NCBI RefSeq assembly: GCF_017086405.1
Contig: NZ_CP070973.1
Location: 3,318,739-3,382,738 of the forward strand
Direction: 5' to 3'
Length of the DNA stretch: 64,000 nt
Source of the DNA: Mycobacterium gordonae
GTDB taxonomy: Bacteria > Actinomycetota > Actinomycetes > Mycobacteriales > Mycobacteriaceae
Part shown: piece by piece, positions 28,734-38,186 of the stretch
How the letters are laid out: each line of letters opens with the position of its first letter
Position numbering within the stretch: position 1 is the first letter of the stretch
Notes under the pieces: generated by a model
What the model was told of the DNA's origin: nothing
The model's input: the letters and a program-made list of their open reading frames with translations, nothing else
Databases searched by the model: none
Position numbers and translations under genes: made by a program

Positions 28734-31700
28734 GTGCAACCGACGGACATCGCCATCATCGGTCTGGCGTGCCGATTCCCCGGGGCCGCGGGCCCGCGCG
28801 AATTCTGGGAGCTGCTGCGCGAAGGACGTGAGGTTACCGAACCGCTTGCGGCGGTCGCCGATTTCGACGCCGATTTCTTCAACGTGTCTCCCCGCGAGGC
28901 GCGTGCGATGGACCCGCGGCAACGACTGGCTCTGGAGCTGACGTGGGAGCTGTTCGAAGACGCGTCTCTGGTGCCGGATGCGCTGCGCGGTGAGCAGATC
29001 GCCGTCTACCTCGGAGCCATGAATGACGACTACACATTGCTGACGCTGTCCGGACATCAGGTGGACCACCACGCGTTCGCCGGCCTCAGCCGGGGAATGA
29101 TTGCCAACCGGATCTCATACGTTTTCGGCCTGCGTGGTCCGAGTATGACCGTCGATTCCGGTCAGTCCTCGTCGCTGGTTGCGATTCACCAAGCTTGTGC
29201 GGGCCTGCGGGTGGGTGCGTTCGCCATGGCGGTCGCCGGTGGTGTCCATCTCAACCTGACGCCCGAAACCGCCTCGCTGGAAATGGAGTTCGGAGCACTG
29301 TCGCCTTCCGGACACACCTACGCGTTTGACCGGCGAGCCGACGGTTATGTCCGCGGCGAGGGGGCCGGTCTGGTCCTGCTGAAGCCACTCAGCGCGGCGG
29401 TGCGGGATGGCAACCGAATCCACGCCGTCATTTCCGGCAGCGCCGTCGGCAATGCCGGGTGCACGAGCGCCGGACTCACCGTGCCGTCGGCCGCCGCCCA
29501 GGCAGACGTCACTCGGCGCGCCCTGGCTGGCGCTGGTCTGGATCGCGCCGACATCGGCTACGTGGAAGCCCATGGAACAGGAACCGAAGTAGGCGACCCG
29601 GTGGAGGCCGAGGCTCTCGGCGCCGTTTTCGGCGGGGTTCAGCCGCTGGCGATCGGATCGGTCAAGACGAACATCGGTCACACCGGTGCGGCGGCCGGTG
29701 TCGCGGGCCTGATCAAGACGGTGCTTTCAATAGCGAACGGCGCTATGCCAGCAAGTCTCAACTTCATCGGCGCCGACATCGATCTGGCCGCACTGGGCTT
29801 GCGCGTCAACAGCTCTCTGACGCCGTGGGATATCGAGCCACGCCGCGCCGGGGTGTCGTCGTTCGGCATGGGCGGGACCAATGCGCACGTGATCGTCGAA
29901 CAAGCTCCCGTCCCGGAACCGGCCACCGCAGCGCCGGTCGACCACGTGACCGTGCCGTGGGTGATCAGCGCCCGCTCAGCCCAAGCGCTCGCCAACCAGG
30001 CGGACCGTCTGGCTCGCCACGCTGAGAGCGGGATCGCCGATGTGGGTTGGTCATTGGCGACCACACGCACGCGATTCGAGTACCGGGCCGTCCTGGTCGG
30101 CTCCGACCGGGAGCAGCTGTCGGCGGCTGCGCGGGATTTGGCGGCCGGCGCGCCGGGGTCGGGTGTGGTGGTCGGCAGGACCGACGCGCCGGGCAGAACG
30201 GTCTTCGTGTTCCCCGGGCAAGGCTCGCAGTACCTGGGCATGGGCCGGCAGCTCTACCGCCGGTTCGCGGCGTTCGCGGCCGCGTTCGACGAGGTCGTCG
30301 ATGCGGTGGATCCTTTTCTGAGAATGCCGCTGCGGCAGGTGATCTGGGGCGGCGACGAGGCGCTGCTGCAGAACACCGAATTCGCGCAGCCGGCCTTATT
30401 CGCGGTGCAGCTGGCGGTGGCCGCGCTGCTGCGTTCCTGGGGTGTGACACCCGATGTGTTGCTGGGTCATTCCGTCGGTGAGATCGCCGCCGCCCAGTTG
30501 GCCGGGGTGCTGCCACTTTCGCAGGCCGCGCGGCTGGTGGCTCTGCGTGGCCGGCTGATGGCCGGACTGCCCGCAGGCGGGGTGATGGTTGCGGCCGCGG
30601 TCGGCGAAGCCGAAGTGGCCCCGTTGCTGGGGGAGCGCGTCAGCCTGGCGGCGGTGAACGCGCCGGATTCCGTGGTGCTGTCCGGTCCGGAGGCCGCGGT
30701 CGGTGCGGTAGCGGAGCGCCTGGTGGCCCAGGGCCGGCGGGTACACCGGCTGGCGGTGTCGCACGCGTTCCACTCGGCGCTGATGGAGCCCATGCTCGAA
30801 GACTTCGTGACGGCCCTCGCCGGTCTGAAAGCCTCGAAGCCGCGAATCAACGTCATATCCAACGTCACTGGCGCGCTGGCCGGCACGGGATATGGGTCGG
30901 CGCAGTATTGGGCCGATCATGTGCGCGAAGCCGTGCAATTCGCCGCCGGGATGCACACCGCAGCGGCACTGGGCGGCGGAGTGTTCGTCGAACTGGGCCC
31001 GGCCGCCGGTTTGACCGCCGATCACGATGGCTCGGTGCCGACCTTGACCGAGGGCGCCGCCGAGCCGGATGCCGTGCTTACCGCGGCAGGGCGGATGTTC
31101 ACCAGGGGAGTGGACGTCGATTGGTCCGCAACCTTCGACGGGCTGGGAGCGCGCCGCGTCGACCTGCCGACCTACGGTTTTGTGCGCCGACGGTTCTGGC
31201 TGGGCAGCCACGACGAAACCCCGGCTGCCAGCCTGGACGGCGAACGACTGCAAGACCTCGGTCCCCTAGATCGGCGTCGCCGACTCGTCGCGCTGGTGTG
31301 CCACCATGCCGCCGTCGTGCTGGGGCACACCGGCCAGGGTGACATCGAAGCCGGGCGGGCGTTCCAGGATCTCGGCTTCACCTCGATGAGCGGTGTTGAA
31401 CTGCGTAATCGACTGAAAACGGAGGGCGCTCTGGCGGGATTACCGCTATCGCGCACCCTGATTTTCGACTATCCCACTCCAATCGCCCTGGCCGGTCATC
31501 TGGCGGAACAACTGTCGGGTACCTCCCGCGCCGAATCCCAGGAGGACGGGATTCGATCGTTACTCAACCGGATTCCAATCAGCGAGCTGCGCCGAACCGG
31601 ATTACTCGACAAACTGCTGTTGTTGGCTGGTCAGTCGGAAAACACCATGTCAAGCGGCATCGACAGGGACGAGATTATCGACTCGCTGACCCCGGACGCG

Positions 31701-31742
31701 CTTATCGCGATGACGCTCGAACGCGACGATGATAATGGCTGA
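28734..31742 (+). CDS. pks9: Type I polyketide synthase loading module, KS-Q-AT-ACP (Pks9-like)
   Basis: This 1002-residue protein consists of KS, AT and ACP plus a C-terminal docking region. The KS active-site cysteine is replaced by Gln144 (VDSGQSSSL), while His280 and His316 remain. That is the KS-Q signature of loading modules that decarboxylate malonyl-ACP rather than condense. AT has Ser580 and HAFH (677-680), so malonyl-CoA is predicted and the starter would be acetyl. ACP has Ser884 (GFTSM). Residues about 935-1002 resemble a C-terminal docking domain (ISELRRTGLLDKLLLLAG and a final acidic helix), and there is no N-terminal docking helix. The GTG at 28734 lies seven bases after pks8/17; an in-frame ATG at 28686 would overlap that gene and is less likely. 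Confidence 0.9.
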   Translation: MQPTDIAIIGLACRFPGAAGPREFWELLREGREVTEPLAAVADFDADFFNVSPREARAMDPRQRLALELTWELFEDASLVPDALRGEQIAVYLGAMNDDYTLLTLSGHQVDHHAFAGLSRGMIANRISYVFGLRGPSMTVDSGQSSSLVAIHQACAGLRVGAFAMAVAGGVHLNLTPETASLEMEFGALSPSGHTYAFDRRADGYVRGEGAGLVLLKPLSAAVRDGNRIHAVISGSAVGNAGCTSAGLTVPSAAAQADVTRRALAGAGLDRADIGYVEAHGTGTEVGDPVEAEALGAVFGGVQPLAIGSVKTNIGHTGAAAGVAGLIKTVLSIANGAMPASLNFIGADIDLAALGLRVNSSLTPWDIEPRRAGVSSFGMGGTNAHVIVEQAPVPEPATAAPVDHVTVPWVISARSAQALANQADRLARHAESGIADVGWSLATTRTRFEYRAVLVGSDREQLSAAARDLAAGAPGSGVVVGRTDAPGRTVFVFPGQGSQYLGMGRQLYRRFAAFAAAFDEVVDAVDPFLRMPLRQVIWGGDEALLQNTEFAQPALFAVQLAVAALLRSWGVTPDVLLGHSVGEIAAAQLAGVLPLSQAARLVALRGRLMAGLPAGGVMVAAAVGEAEVAPLLGERVSLAAVNAPDSVVLSGPEAAVGAVAERLVAQGRRVHRLAVSHAFHSALMEPMLEDFVTALAGLKASKPRINVISNVTGALAGTGYGSAQYWADHVREAVQFAAGMHTAAALGGGVFVELGPAAGLTADHDGSVPTLTEGAAEPDAVLTAAGRMFTRGVDVDWSATFDGLGARRVDLPTYGFVRRRFWLGSHDETPAASLDGERLQDLGPLDRRRRLVALVCHHAAVVLGHTGQGDIEAGRAFQDLGFTSMSGVELRNRLKTEGALAGLPLSRTLIFDYPTPIALAGHLAEQLSGTSRAESQEDGIRSLLNRIPISELRRTGLLDKLLLLAGQSENTMSSGIDRDEIIDSLTPDALIAMTLERDDDNG

Positions 31743-31796
31743 CAACGGGTGCTGGGCACAAATATTTCTCACACGAATAAGACAGGTGTTGAATAT

Positions 31797-31812
31797 CCCC
31801 GTCTTTGCGGGG
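31797..31812 (+). terminator. Small hairpin between pks9 and pks11
   Basis: CCCCG-TCTTTG-CGGGG forms a five-base-pair stem with a six-base loop inside the A/T-richer 153-base gap after pks9. No long T run follows, so it could be a weak terminator or simply part of the leader of the next gene. Confidence 0.3.
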
Positions 31813-31895
31813 TTGCGAAAAGCGCACTAAACTCCAGTTTTTAATGAGTCTTTCGGGGTGGGCTATCCGACGAGCAACGGAATGAGGCAAGGTCA

Positions 31896-32957
31896 ATGAG
31901 CGTCATCGCCGGGGTTTTCGGTGCGGTGCCACCACACCGATACAGCCAAAATGAGATCACCGATCTGTTCGTCGAGTTCCCTGGGCTGAAGGAGCACGAA
32001 GAGATAGTTCGGCGCCTGCACAAGTCGGCCAAGGTGAACAACCGCCACTTCGTGCTGCCACTGGAGCGCTATCCCTCGCTGAACGACTTCGGCGATGCCA
32101 ACGAGATCTTCCTCGACAAGGCGGTTGATCTCGGCATTGAGGCGCTGATGGGCGCGCTGGACGAGGCGGGGCTGCAGCCGCAGGACATCGACATGATCGC
32201 CACCACCACGGTCACCGGTGTCGCGGTTCCGTCGCTGGACGCCCGGATCGCCGGACGGCTCGGACTGCGCCCTGACGTTCGCCGGATGCCGCTGTTCGGC
32301 CTCGGTTGTGTGGCCGGAGCGGCCGGTGTGGCCCGCCTGCATGACTACCTGCGCGGTGCCCCCGACGGCGTCGCGGTGCTGATCGCGGTCGAGTTGTGCT
32401 CGCTGACCTACCCCGCAGTCGAACCGACCGTCTCCGGGTTGATCGGAACGGCGTTGTTCGGTGACGGCGCCGCGGCGGTGGTCGCGGTCGGTGACCGTCG
32501 CGCCGAACAGATGCGGGCCAGCGGCCCCACCATCATCGATTCACGCAGCCGGCTGTACCCCAAATCCCTGGACATCATGGGCTGGGACGTCGGCTCCCAC
32601 GGCCTGCAACTGCGGCTTTCCCCGGACCTGACCGACCTGATCGAAGCGCACCTGCCGGCCGACGTCGATGGGTTCCTCGCCCTGCACGACCTGACCCGCG
32701 ACGACATCGGCACCTGGGTCAGTCATCCGGGTGGCCCCAAGGTGATCGATGCGATCACCAACTCCCTGGCGCTGGCGCCGGAAGCGCTCGAGCTGACCTG
32801 GCGGTCTCTCGGCGAGATCGGCAACTTGTCCTCGGCCTCGGTGCTGCACATCCTGCGCGACACCATCGAGAAGCGGCCGCCCAGCGGAAGTCCCGGTTTG
32901 ATGCTGGCGATGGGACCCGGGTTCTGCGCCGAACTGGTGCTACTGCGCTGGCACTGA
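31896..32957 (+). CDS. pks11: Type III polyketide synthase (Pks11-like)
   Basis: This 353-residue chalcone-synthase-fold enzyme is a close paralogue of the one at 15085, with the same length and start ([10 protein letters not shown]). The triad is conserved: Cys138 in [10 protein letters not shown], His277 in SHPGGPK, and the [10 protein letters not shown] asparagine. The ATG at 31896 follows AGGCAAGGTCA. It closes the polyketide locus and its 3' end overlaps the convergent P450 gene by 18 bases. M. tuberculosis Pks11 is reported to make alkylpyrones from long acyl-CoA starters. Whether this copy uses such starters or the chain from the local type I modules is open. Confidence 0.92.
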   Translation: MSVIAGVFGAVPPHRYSQNEITDLFVEFPGLKEHEEIVRRLHKSAKVNNRHFVLPLERYPSLNDFGDANEIFLDKAVDLGIEALMGALDEAGLQPQDIDMIATTTVTGVAVPSLDARIAGRLGLRPDVRRMPLFGLGCVAGAAGVARLHDYLRGAPDGVAVLIAVELCSLTYPAVEPTVSGLIGTALFGDGAAAVVAVGDRRAEQMRASGPTIIDSRSRLYPKSLDIMGWDVGSHGLQLRLSPDLTDLIEAHLPADVDGFLALHDLTRDDIGTWVSHPGGPKVIDAITNSLALAPEALELTWRSLGEIGNLSSASVLHILRDTIEKRPPSGSPGLMLAMGPGFCAELVLLRWH

Positions 32958-34232
32958 CTCGAGGACGTCCACCGTCAGGCCGGGCCGGGGACTGAGTGCG
33001 GCGAAGTTCGCGGCCCGGATGCGCTGAGCCGGCAGCCGTAGGTCGGTTCTGGCGACCAGCCGGGCCAGCATCACCGTCATCTCGGTGATGGCCATCACCG
33101 AGCCGATGCACCGGTGCAGACCGCCGCTGAACGGGATGTACTCGTGCGGCGCGGGCTTGTCGTATCCGGGTGCGGCCGGGTCCCATCGTTGCGGACGGAA
33201 TTCGGTTGGCTGGGGCCATAACTCGGGGATTCGGTGGGTGACGTAGGCGCTGAAGATGATCATCCGGCCGGTCGGGATCCGGCGGCCGTCGAACTGCAGC
33301 TCGCGCATCACCCGACGGGCTGAGATGACTCCCGGCGGGTACAGGCGAAGTGTTTCGTGCACAACGCCGTTGAGGTAGGTCAGTGCGGTAAGGTCCGTTG
33401 CGGTGGGCGCTGCACCGCCCAGCACCCGGCTCACCTCGGCGGCGGCGGTATCCCAGGCGCCCGGCCAGGTGAGCAGCGTATGGGTCGCCCAGGCGAGTGC
33501 GGCACTGGTGGTTTCATAGCCGGCGGCGATGAGCGAGACGATCTGATCGCGAATCTCGTTGTCCTGTAACGTCTGCCCTTCATCAGACCGCCCGTGCAGC
33601 AGCGTGGTCAGCATGCGGTCGTCCGGCCGTGGGTGGGCCCGGGCGTCGGCGATCTCGGCGTCCATGAACGCGTCGAGGCGCGAACGGGCCGCCATCGCTC
33701 GTCGCCAGCCGGGGGAGTTGACCAGCTGCTGCAGTCTTGTCACCTGAGGCAGGTGATGGGTCAGATCGAGCAGCGGCTGCATCTGCTCGCCCAAAAGATC
33801 CGAATGGGCGGCCATGCGCGAGCCGAACAGGCTTTCCGCCGTGCTGCGCCGCACCGCCGAGCGGAACTCCTGGTATATGTCCAGCCGTTGACCCGGACGC
33901 CAGCCGTCGATCATGCTGTCGACCGTGTCCACCATCGTCTGGATGTAGTCCTGAATCTGGCGGTGCCGCAATCCCGGGGCCACCACGCTGCGCCGGCGGC
34001 GGTGGTCTTCGCCGTCGCTGACGATCAACGCGGTCGGGCCATCGATGGGCACCAGATCCTCGAAGGTCTCCCGCCAGCTGAACGCATCGGCGTTGGCGAA
34101 CACGAACCTGTTCGCCTCCGGCCCGAGCAGATAGACGAAACCGCGTCGTCCGATCCCGGCGTTGACCATCGGGCCTCGGCGCCGGTACGCCGCCAGCAAC
34201 GCCTCACCGGGCGGATAGGACACCGGCTTCAT
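32940..34232 (-). CDS. cyp139A1: Cytochrome P450 (CYP139 family)
   Basis: This 430-residue P450 has the I-helix [14 protein letters not shown], the ExxR motif in [10 protein letters not shown], the PERF-like segment and the haem-cysteine loop [10 protein letters not shown]. The ATG at 34232 overlaps the ABC-F stop codon as ATGA, so the two are probably translated together. The frame is open nine codons further up, inside the ABC-F gene. The CYP139 assignment rests on position beside pks11 and on remembered family sequence. An oxidative tailoring role on the locus product is inferred. Confidence 0.88.
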   Translation of the reverse strand: MKPVSYPPGEALLAAYRRRGPMVNAGIGRRGFVYLLGPEANRFVFANADAFSWRETFEDLVPIDGPTALIVSDGEDHRRRRSVVAPGLRHRQIQDYIQTMVDTVDSMIDGWRPGQRLDIYQEFRSAVRRSTAESLFGSRMAAHSDLLGEQMQPLLDLTHHLPQVTRLQQLVNSPGWRRAMAARSRLDAFMDAEIADARAHPRPDDRMLTTLLHGRSDEGQTLQDNEIRDQIVSLIAAGYETTSAALAWATHTLLTWPGAWDTAAAEVSRVLGGAAPTATDLTALTYLNGVVHETLRLYPPGVISARRVMRELQFDGRRIPTGRMIIFSAYVTHRIPELWPQPTEFRPQRWDPAAPGYDKPAPHEYIPFSGGLHRCIGSVMAITEMTVMLARLVARTDLRLPAQRIRAANFAALSPRPGLTVDVLESVPAQ

Positions 34233-36004
34233 TCCAGGACCTCCGACAACTCCAACCATTGCGCCTCGGCGGCGGCGACCTCATCCTCGAGTTCGCGCAA
34301 TTGCTTCGTCAATCGGGTGATACCGAAGTGGTCGGACTGGTCGTGCTGGGCGAGTTCGGTGTGCTTGGCTTCGATCCGGTCGGTGAGCCGGGCCAGCTGG
34401 CGGTCGACGGAGGCCAGCTCCTTCTCGGCGGCGCGCCGCTGTGCCCCCGACATCGCTTGCTGCGATTGCGGTTTGGGTGCCGAGGGCCCGGAACTGGCCG
34501 ACGATCGATTGGCCAGCGCCAGGTATTCGTCGATGCCACCGGGCAGGTGCCGCAATCGTCGGTCCACGATCGCGTACTGCTGATCGGTAACGCGCTCGAG
34601 CAGGTAACGGTCGTGCGAAACGACGATCAGGGTGCCGGCCCAGGAGTCCAGCAGGTCCTCGGTGGCGGTCAGCATGTCGGTGTCGACGTCGTTGGTCGGC
34701 TCGTCGAGCAGCAGCACATTCGGCTGCGACAGCAGCGTGAGCATCAGCTGCAGCCGGCGGCGCTGACCGCCGGACAGTTCCCCGACGCGCGCCGAGAGCT
34801 GTCCGCGGCCGAAGCCCAGCCGCTCCAGCAACTGCGTCGGCGTCATCTCGCGGCCCTCGACCTCGTAGCCGCTCTGCAACCGGCCGAGCACGTCGGCGAT
34901 GCGCTCGCCGGCCAGCGCGGTCAGCTCGTCACCCTGCTGATCCAGGACCGCCAGGCGGACGGTCTTGCCGCGCTTCACCCGTCCGGTGTCGGGCTGGACG
35001 GTACCGGCGATCAGACCCAGCAGGGTGGACTTGCCCGCGCCGTTGGCCCCGACGATCCCGGTGCGTTCTCCCGGCGCGATCCGCCACTCCACGTCGCGCA
35101 GCACTTGGCGGCCGTTGTAGCAGACCGAGACGTCGAGCAGGTCGATGACGTCCTTGCCCAACCGGGCCGTTGCGAGCTTGGCCAGCTCGACGGTGTTGCG
35201 CAGCGGCGGCACGTCGGCGATCAACTGGTTGGCTGCCTCGATGCGGAACTTGGGCTTGGAGGTGCGCGCGGGGGCGCCGCGACGCAACCAGGCCAGCTCC
35301 TTGCGCATCAGGTTCTGTCGTTTGGCTTCCGACGCGGCAGCCTGCCGGTCGCGCTCGACCCGCTGTAGCACGTAGGCGGCGTAGCCGCCTTCGAACGGCT
35401 CGACGATGCCGTCGTGCACTTCCCAGGTCGCGGTCGCGACCTCGTCCAGAAACCACCGGTCGTGGGTGACGACCAGCAGCCCGCCGCTATTGCGCGCCCA
35501 GCGCTGCTTCAGGTGTCCCGCCAGCCAGGTGATGCCCTCGATGTCGAGGTGGTTGGTGGGTTCGTCGAGGGCGATCACGTCCCACTCGCCGATGAGCAAC
35601 TGGGCCAGCTGCACCCGTCGGCGCTGACCCCCGCTGAGCGTGGAAACCGTTGCATCCCAGTCGATATCAGATACCAGCCCGGCGACGACGTCACGCACTT
35701 TGCCGTCGCCGGCCCACTGGTGCTCGGGTTGGTCGCCGACCAGCGACCAGCCGACGGTGTGGTCGGGATCCAGGCTGTCCGCCTGGGCCAGCGCGCTGAC
35801 CCGCAGACCGCTGCGCTGGGTGACCCGCCCGGAGTCCGGCTGCAGCTCGCCAGTGAGCAGGCCCAGCAGGCTGGACTTGCCGTCGCCGTTGCGGCCGACG
35901 ATGCCGATGCGCGCGCCGTCGTTGACGCCGAGGGTGACCGATTCGAAGATCACCTGGGTCGGATACGCCAGGTGGACGGCCTCGGCTCCGAGCAGATGTG
36001 CCAC
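34229..36004 (-). CDS. ABC-F family ATPase, two nucleotide-binding domains, intact
   Basis: This soluble tandem-ATPase protein is about 591 residues from the GTG at 36004. It has no membrane segments. NBD1 has GRNGDGKSS, LSGGQRRRVQ and ALDEPTNHLD; NBD2 has GANGAGKST, LSGGQRRRLQ and LLDEPTNDVD; a charged C-terminal helix follows. ABC-F proteins act on ribosomes, and some confer resistance to macrolides and related drugs. From memory, M. tuberculosis records this locus as two fragments (Rv1668c 'first part', Rv1667c 'second part'); here it is one frame. The frame extends to 36067, but the extra residues are not ABC-F-like. The ATGA overlap with the P450 gene marks an operon. Confidence 0.88.
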   Translation of the reverse strand: MAHLLGAEAVHLAYPTQVIFESVTLGVNDGARIGIVGRNGDGKSSLLGLLTGELQPDSGRVTQRSGLRVSALAQADSLDPDHTVGWSLVGDQPEHQWAGDGKVRDVVAGLVSDIDWDATVSTLSGGQRRRVQLAQLLIGEWDVIALDEPTNHLDIEGITWLAGHLKQRWARNSGGLLVVTHDRWFLDEVATATWEVHDGIVEPFEGGYAAYVLQRVERDRQAAASEAKRQNLMRKELAWLRRGAPARTSKPKFRIEAANQLIADVPPLRNTVELAKLATARLGKDVIDLLDVSVCYNGRQVLRDVEWRIAPGERTGIVGANGAGKSTLLGLIAGTVQPDTGRVKRGKTVRLAVLDQQGDELTALAGERIADVLGRLQSGYEVEGREMTPTQLLERLGFGRGQLSARVGELSGGQRRRLQLMLTLLSQPNVLLLDEPTNDVDTDMLTATEDLLDSWAGTLIVVSHDRYLLERVTDQQYAIVDRRLRHLPGGIDEYLALANRSSASSGPSAPKPQSQQAMSGAQRRAAEKELASVDRQLARLTDRIEAKHTELAQHDQSDHFGITRLTKQLRELEDEVAAAEAQWLELSEVLE

Positions 36005-36067
36005 TGGACTGAGGCTACCGGCCGCCTGGTCCGCTACCGACGCGGCCGTGGGGATGCGACAATGCAC

Positions 36068-36208
36068 CGGTTAGGCAATGACGATGCAGGAAGCCGGTGT
36101 GAAACCGGCGCGGTCCCGCCACTGTAATCGGGGAGCGACCCTCATACGCCACGGCGAATAGCTGGAAGGCGAGGCGAGCGTTGATCCGAGAGCCAGGATA
36201 CTCGCGTC
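36068..36208 (+). ncRNA. Cobalamin (adenosylcobalamin-type) riboswitch
   Basis: The region reads like the full cobalamin aptamer. Near 36090 is GAAGCCGGTGTGAAACCGG, followed by GCGGTCCCGCCACTGT to about 36124, then GCCAC and GGAAGGCG at about 36149-36172, and finally GAGAGCCAGGATACTCGC (36188-36205). These match the conserved order of the aptamer core. A possible expression-platform hairpin, CGGGG-N7-CCCCG, is at 36225-36241. The next gene on this strand is the PPE gene at 36335. In this class, ligand binding normally lowers expression. Confidence 0.9.
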
Positions 36209-36334
36209 ATCGCGTCCTGCGACCCGGGGCGGTGTACCCCGAGAGAGCGATCGTCGTCCGATGTCTACTCGGCTTCTTTTGTGTGATTTTTCAACGCTGA
36301 CAACATTTTCCGTCTTCGGCCGGGTGGTCGTGCA

Positions 36335-38002
36335 ATGACCGCCCCGATCTGGATGGCCGCACCGCCGGAGGTGCACTCGGCGCTGCTCAGTAGCGGCCCC
36401 GGCGCTGGCCCGCTCTTGGCCGGGGCGGCGGCCTGGAGTTCGCTGAGCGCCAGCTATGCGGAAACGGCCCAGGATCTGGCCGCGGTGCTGGCGGCCGTAG
36501 CGGCCGGTGACTGGACCGGCCCGACCGCCCAGGCATACGCGGCCGCCCATCTGCCGTCTCTGGCATGGCTGCATCAGGCGTCGGCTGACAGCGCCGCGCA
36601 GGCTGCCCGGCAGGAGACCGCGGCCACTGCCTGGACCGCCGCGCTGGCCGCAATGCCCACGCTGGCGGAGCTGGCCGCCAACCATGCCGCCCACGCCGCC
36701 TTGATCACGACGAATTTCTTTGGCATCAATACGATTCCGATTGCGCTGAACGAGGCCGACTACGTGCGGATGTGGATCCAGGCCGCGACCACGATGAGCA
36801 CCTATCAGGACGTGGCCGCGGCCGCGGTGTACACCGCGACCCCGCCCGCGGCGGCGCCTGAGATCGTTACCACCGGCGCCCTGGCCGCCGCCGACGATCT
36901 TCCGCCCGACCGGCAGAACGACTTCTATCAGTGGCTTACCGACATCGGATACATAGACTTCTACGACCGTTACATCCAGCCGCTGATCGACGCGCTGTCC
37001 AACGTTCCTTTCTTCCATGCGCTGTTCGGCGGATTCGATCCGTATCTGGTCATTCTCGGAAACCCGCTCAGTTACCTGAGTCCGTTCAATGTCGCGTTCG
37101 CCCTCGGCTATCCGATGGATATCGGTACCTACATCCTGTTGCTGTCGCAGATGTTCTCGTTCGTTGCGCTGGATCTCACCGCGGCGTTCGCCTCGGGCAA
37201 TCCCACGACCATCGGGTTCACCATCCTGTTCGTCACCGTCGAAATCATCGGCACCGTCATCACCGACACCATCGCTCTGCTGAAGACGCTGCTCGAACAG
37301 ACCGTCGTGCTGTTGGCGGTAGTGGTGCCGTTGCTGACCGCTCCATTGGCGCCGTTGGCGGCAGGCGCGGTGCTGGCGCCGATCGGCGTCAAGGGGCTGG
37401 TCGCCCTGGCCGCTACCCCGGCCGCGCCGCCCACGGCGCCGCCGGTCACCCCGCCGCTGGCGGCCCTGGCTCCGACGGTGCCGGCCCCCACGTACTCGCC
37501 GGCCCCGGCCGAGGTGACCGGGTCGGCTCCGACGCCCGGGGCGACCCCACCGACCGCGGCGCCACCGACTTTCGCCAGTACCGGAGTGGGTCTGGGTTTG
37601 GGAGCCGGCATGGAGAGCTTCGGCTATGTGGTGGGTGACCTGTGGTCGGTGTCCCGCGAGGCGGCGGGCTCGGGTGCTCGCAGGAAGGCGCCGGAACCCG
37701 GCGGCGCCGAGGCGCCCACAGCTGCGGCGGCGCCCCAGGAACCGACTGGCGCGCCGAAGCGACGGCGGGCCAAGCTCAGGCAGCCGGGTCGGGGCTACGA
37801 GTACATGGAGTACATGGATCCGGAGCCAGAGGTGTCCGCGTCGGGAAAGGGCGCGACGAGAATGGGCTTCACCGGAACTGCGTCGCAGGTGCAATCTGCT
37901 GCGGCCGCGGGCCTCAGAACGCTGGCCAAGGACGAGTTCGGGATCGGGCCGCGCGTACCACTGCTGCCGGGGATGTGGGAAGCCGACCAGGACGCGGGGT
38001 AA
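36335..38002 (+). CDS. PPE-PPW family protein, PPE2-like, with basic C-terminal cluster
   Basis: This 555-residue PPE protein has PPE at residues 10-12 and a GDWTGPTAQAY motif near residue 58. The C-terminus has GFTGT from Gly511 and a PxxPxxW motif (Pro542-Trp548), which define the PPE-PPW subgroup. A Pro/Ala/Thr-rich linker precedes a basic cluster, PKRRRAKLRQ, from residue 474. The N-terminal 180 residues and the length closely resemble M. tuberculosis PPE2 (Rv0256c, about 556 residues, from memory). PPE2 is also preceded by a cobalamin riboswitch and is reported to use a basic motif for entry into host nuclei. The nearest ribosome-site candidate is weak. No cobalamin gene follows. Confidence 0.88.
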   Translation: MTAPIWMAAPPEVHSALLSSGPGAGPLLAGAAAWSSLSASYAETAQDLAAVLAAVAAGDWTGPTAQAYAAAHLPSLAWLHQASADSAAQAARQETAATAWTAALAAMPTLAELAANHAAHAALITTNFFGINTIPIALNEADYVRMWIQAATTMSTYQDVAAAAVYTATPPAAAPEIVTTGALAAADDLPPDRQNDFYQWLTDIGYIDFYDRYIQPLIDALSNVPFFHALFGGFDPYLVILGNPLSYLSPFNVAFALGYPMDIGTYILLLSQMFSFVALDLTAAFASGNPTTIGFTILFVTVEIIGTVITDTIALLKTLLEQTVVLLAVVVPLLTAPLAPLAAGAVLAPIGVKGLVALAATPAAPPTAPPVTPPLAALAPTVPAPTYSPAPAEVTGSAPTPGATPPTAAPPTFASTGVGLGLGAGMESFGYVVGDLWSVSREAAGSGARRKAPEPGGAEAPTAAAAPQEPTGAPKRRRAKLRQPGRGYEYMEYMDPEPEVSASGKGATRMGFTGTASQVQSAAAAGLRTLAKDEFGIGPRVPLLPGMWEADQDAG

Positions 38003-38186
38003 TCGAGCACACGCGTCGACGTTTCCGCGATCGTCAAACCCGCTGTCACGCTTGGCGACTCAATATGGCCAGGTCGGGCGACCAGGGGCGCCCGCCGGCA
38101 AACACCGTGACCCAGACCACACCTCTCGGTCGATGTGCCATGATGTCCTCGCTGGTCAAGGCCGACGTCAGGAGCATTGAGGAGCA

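Noticed and set aside
36225..36241. CGGGG-N7-CCCCG hairpin as an independent terminator
   Set aside because: It lies directly after the cobalamin aptamer and has no T run, so it is mentioned only as a possible expression platform.
36071..37894. 607-codon minus-strand open frame opposite the PPE gene
   Set aside because: Arg/Gly-rich shadow of the PPE gene that would also cover the riboswitch.
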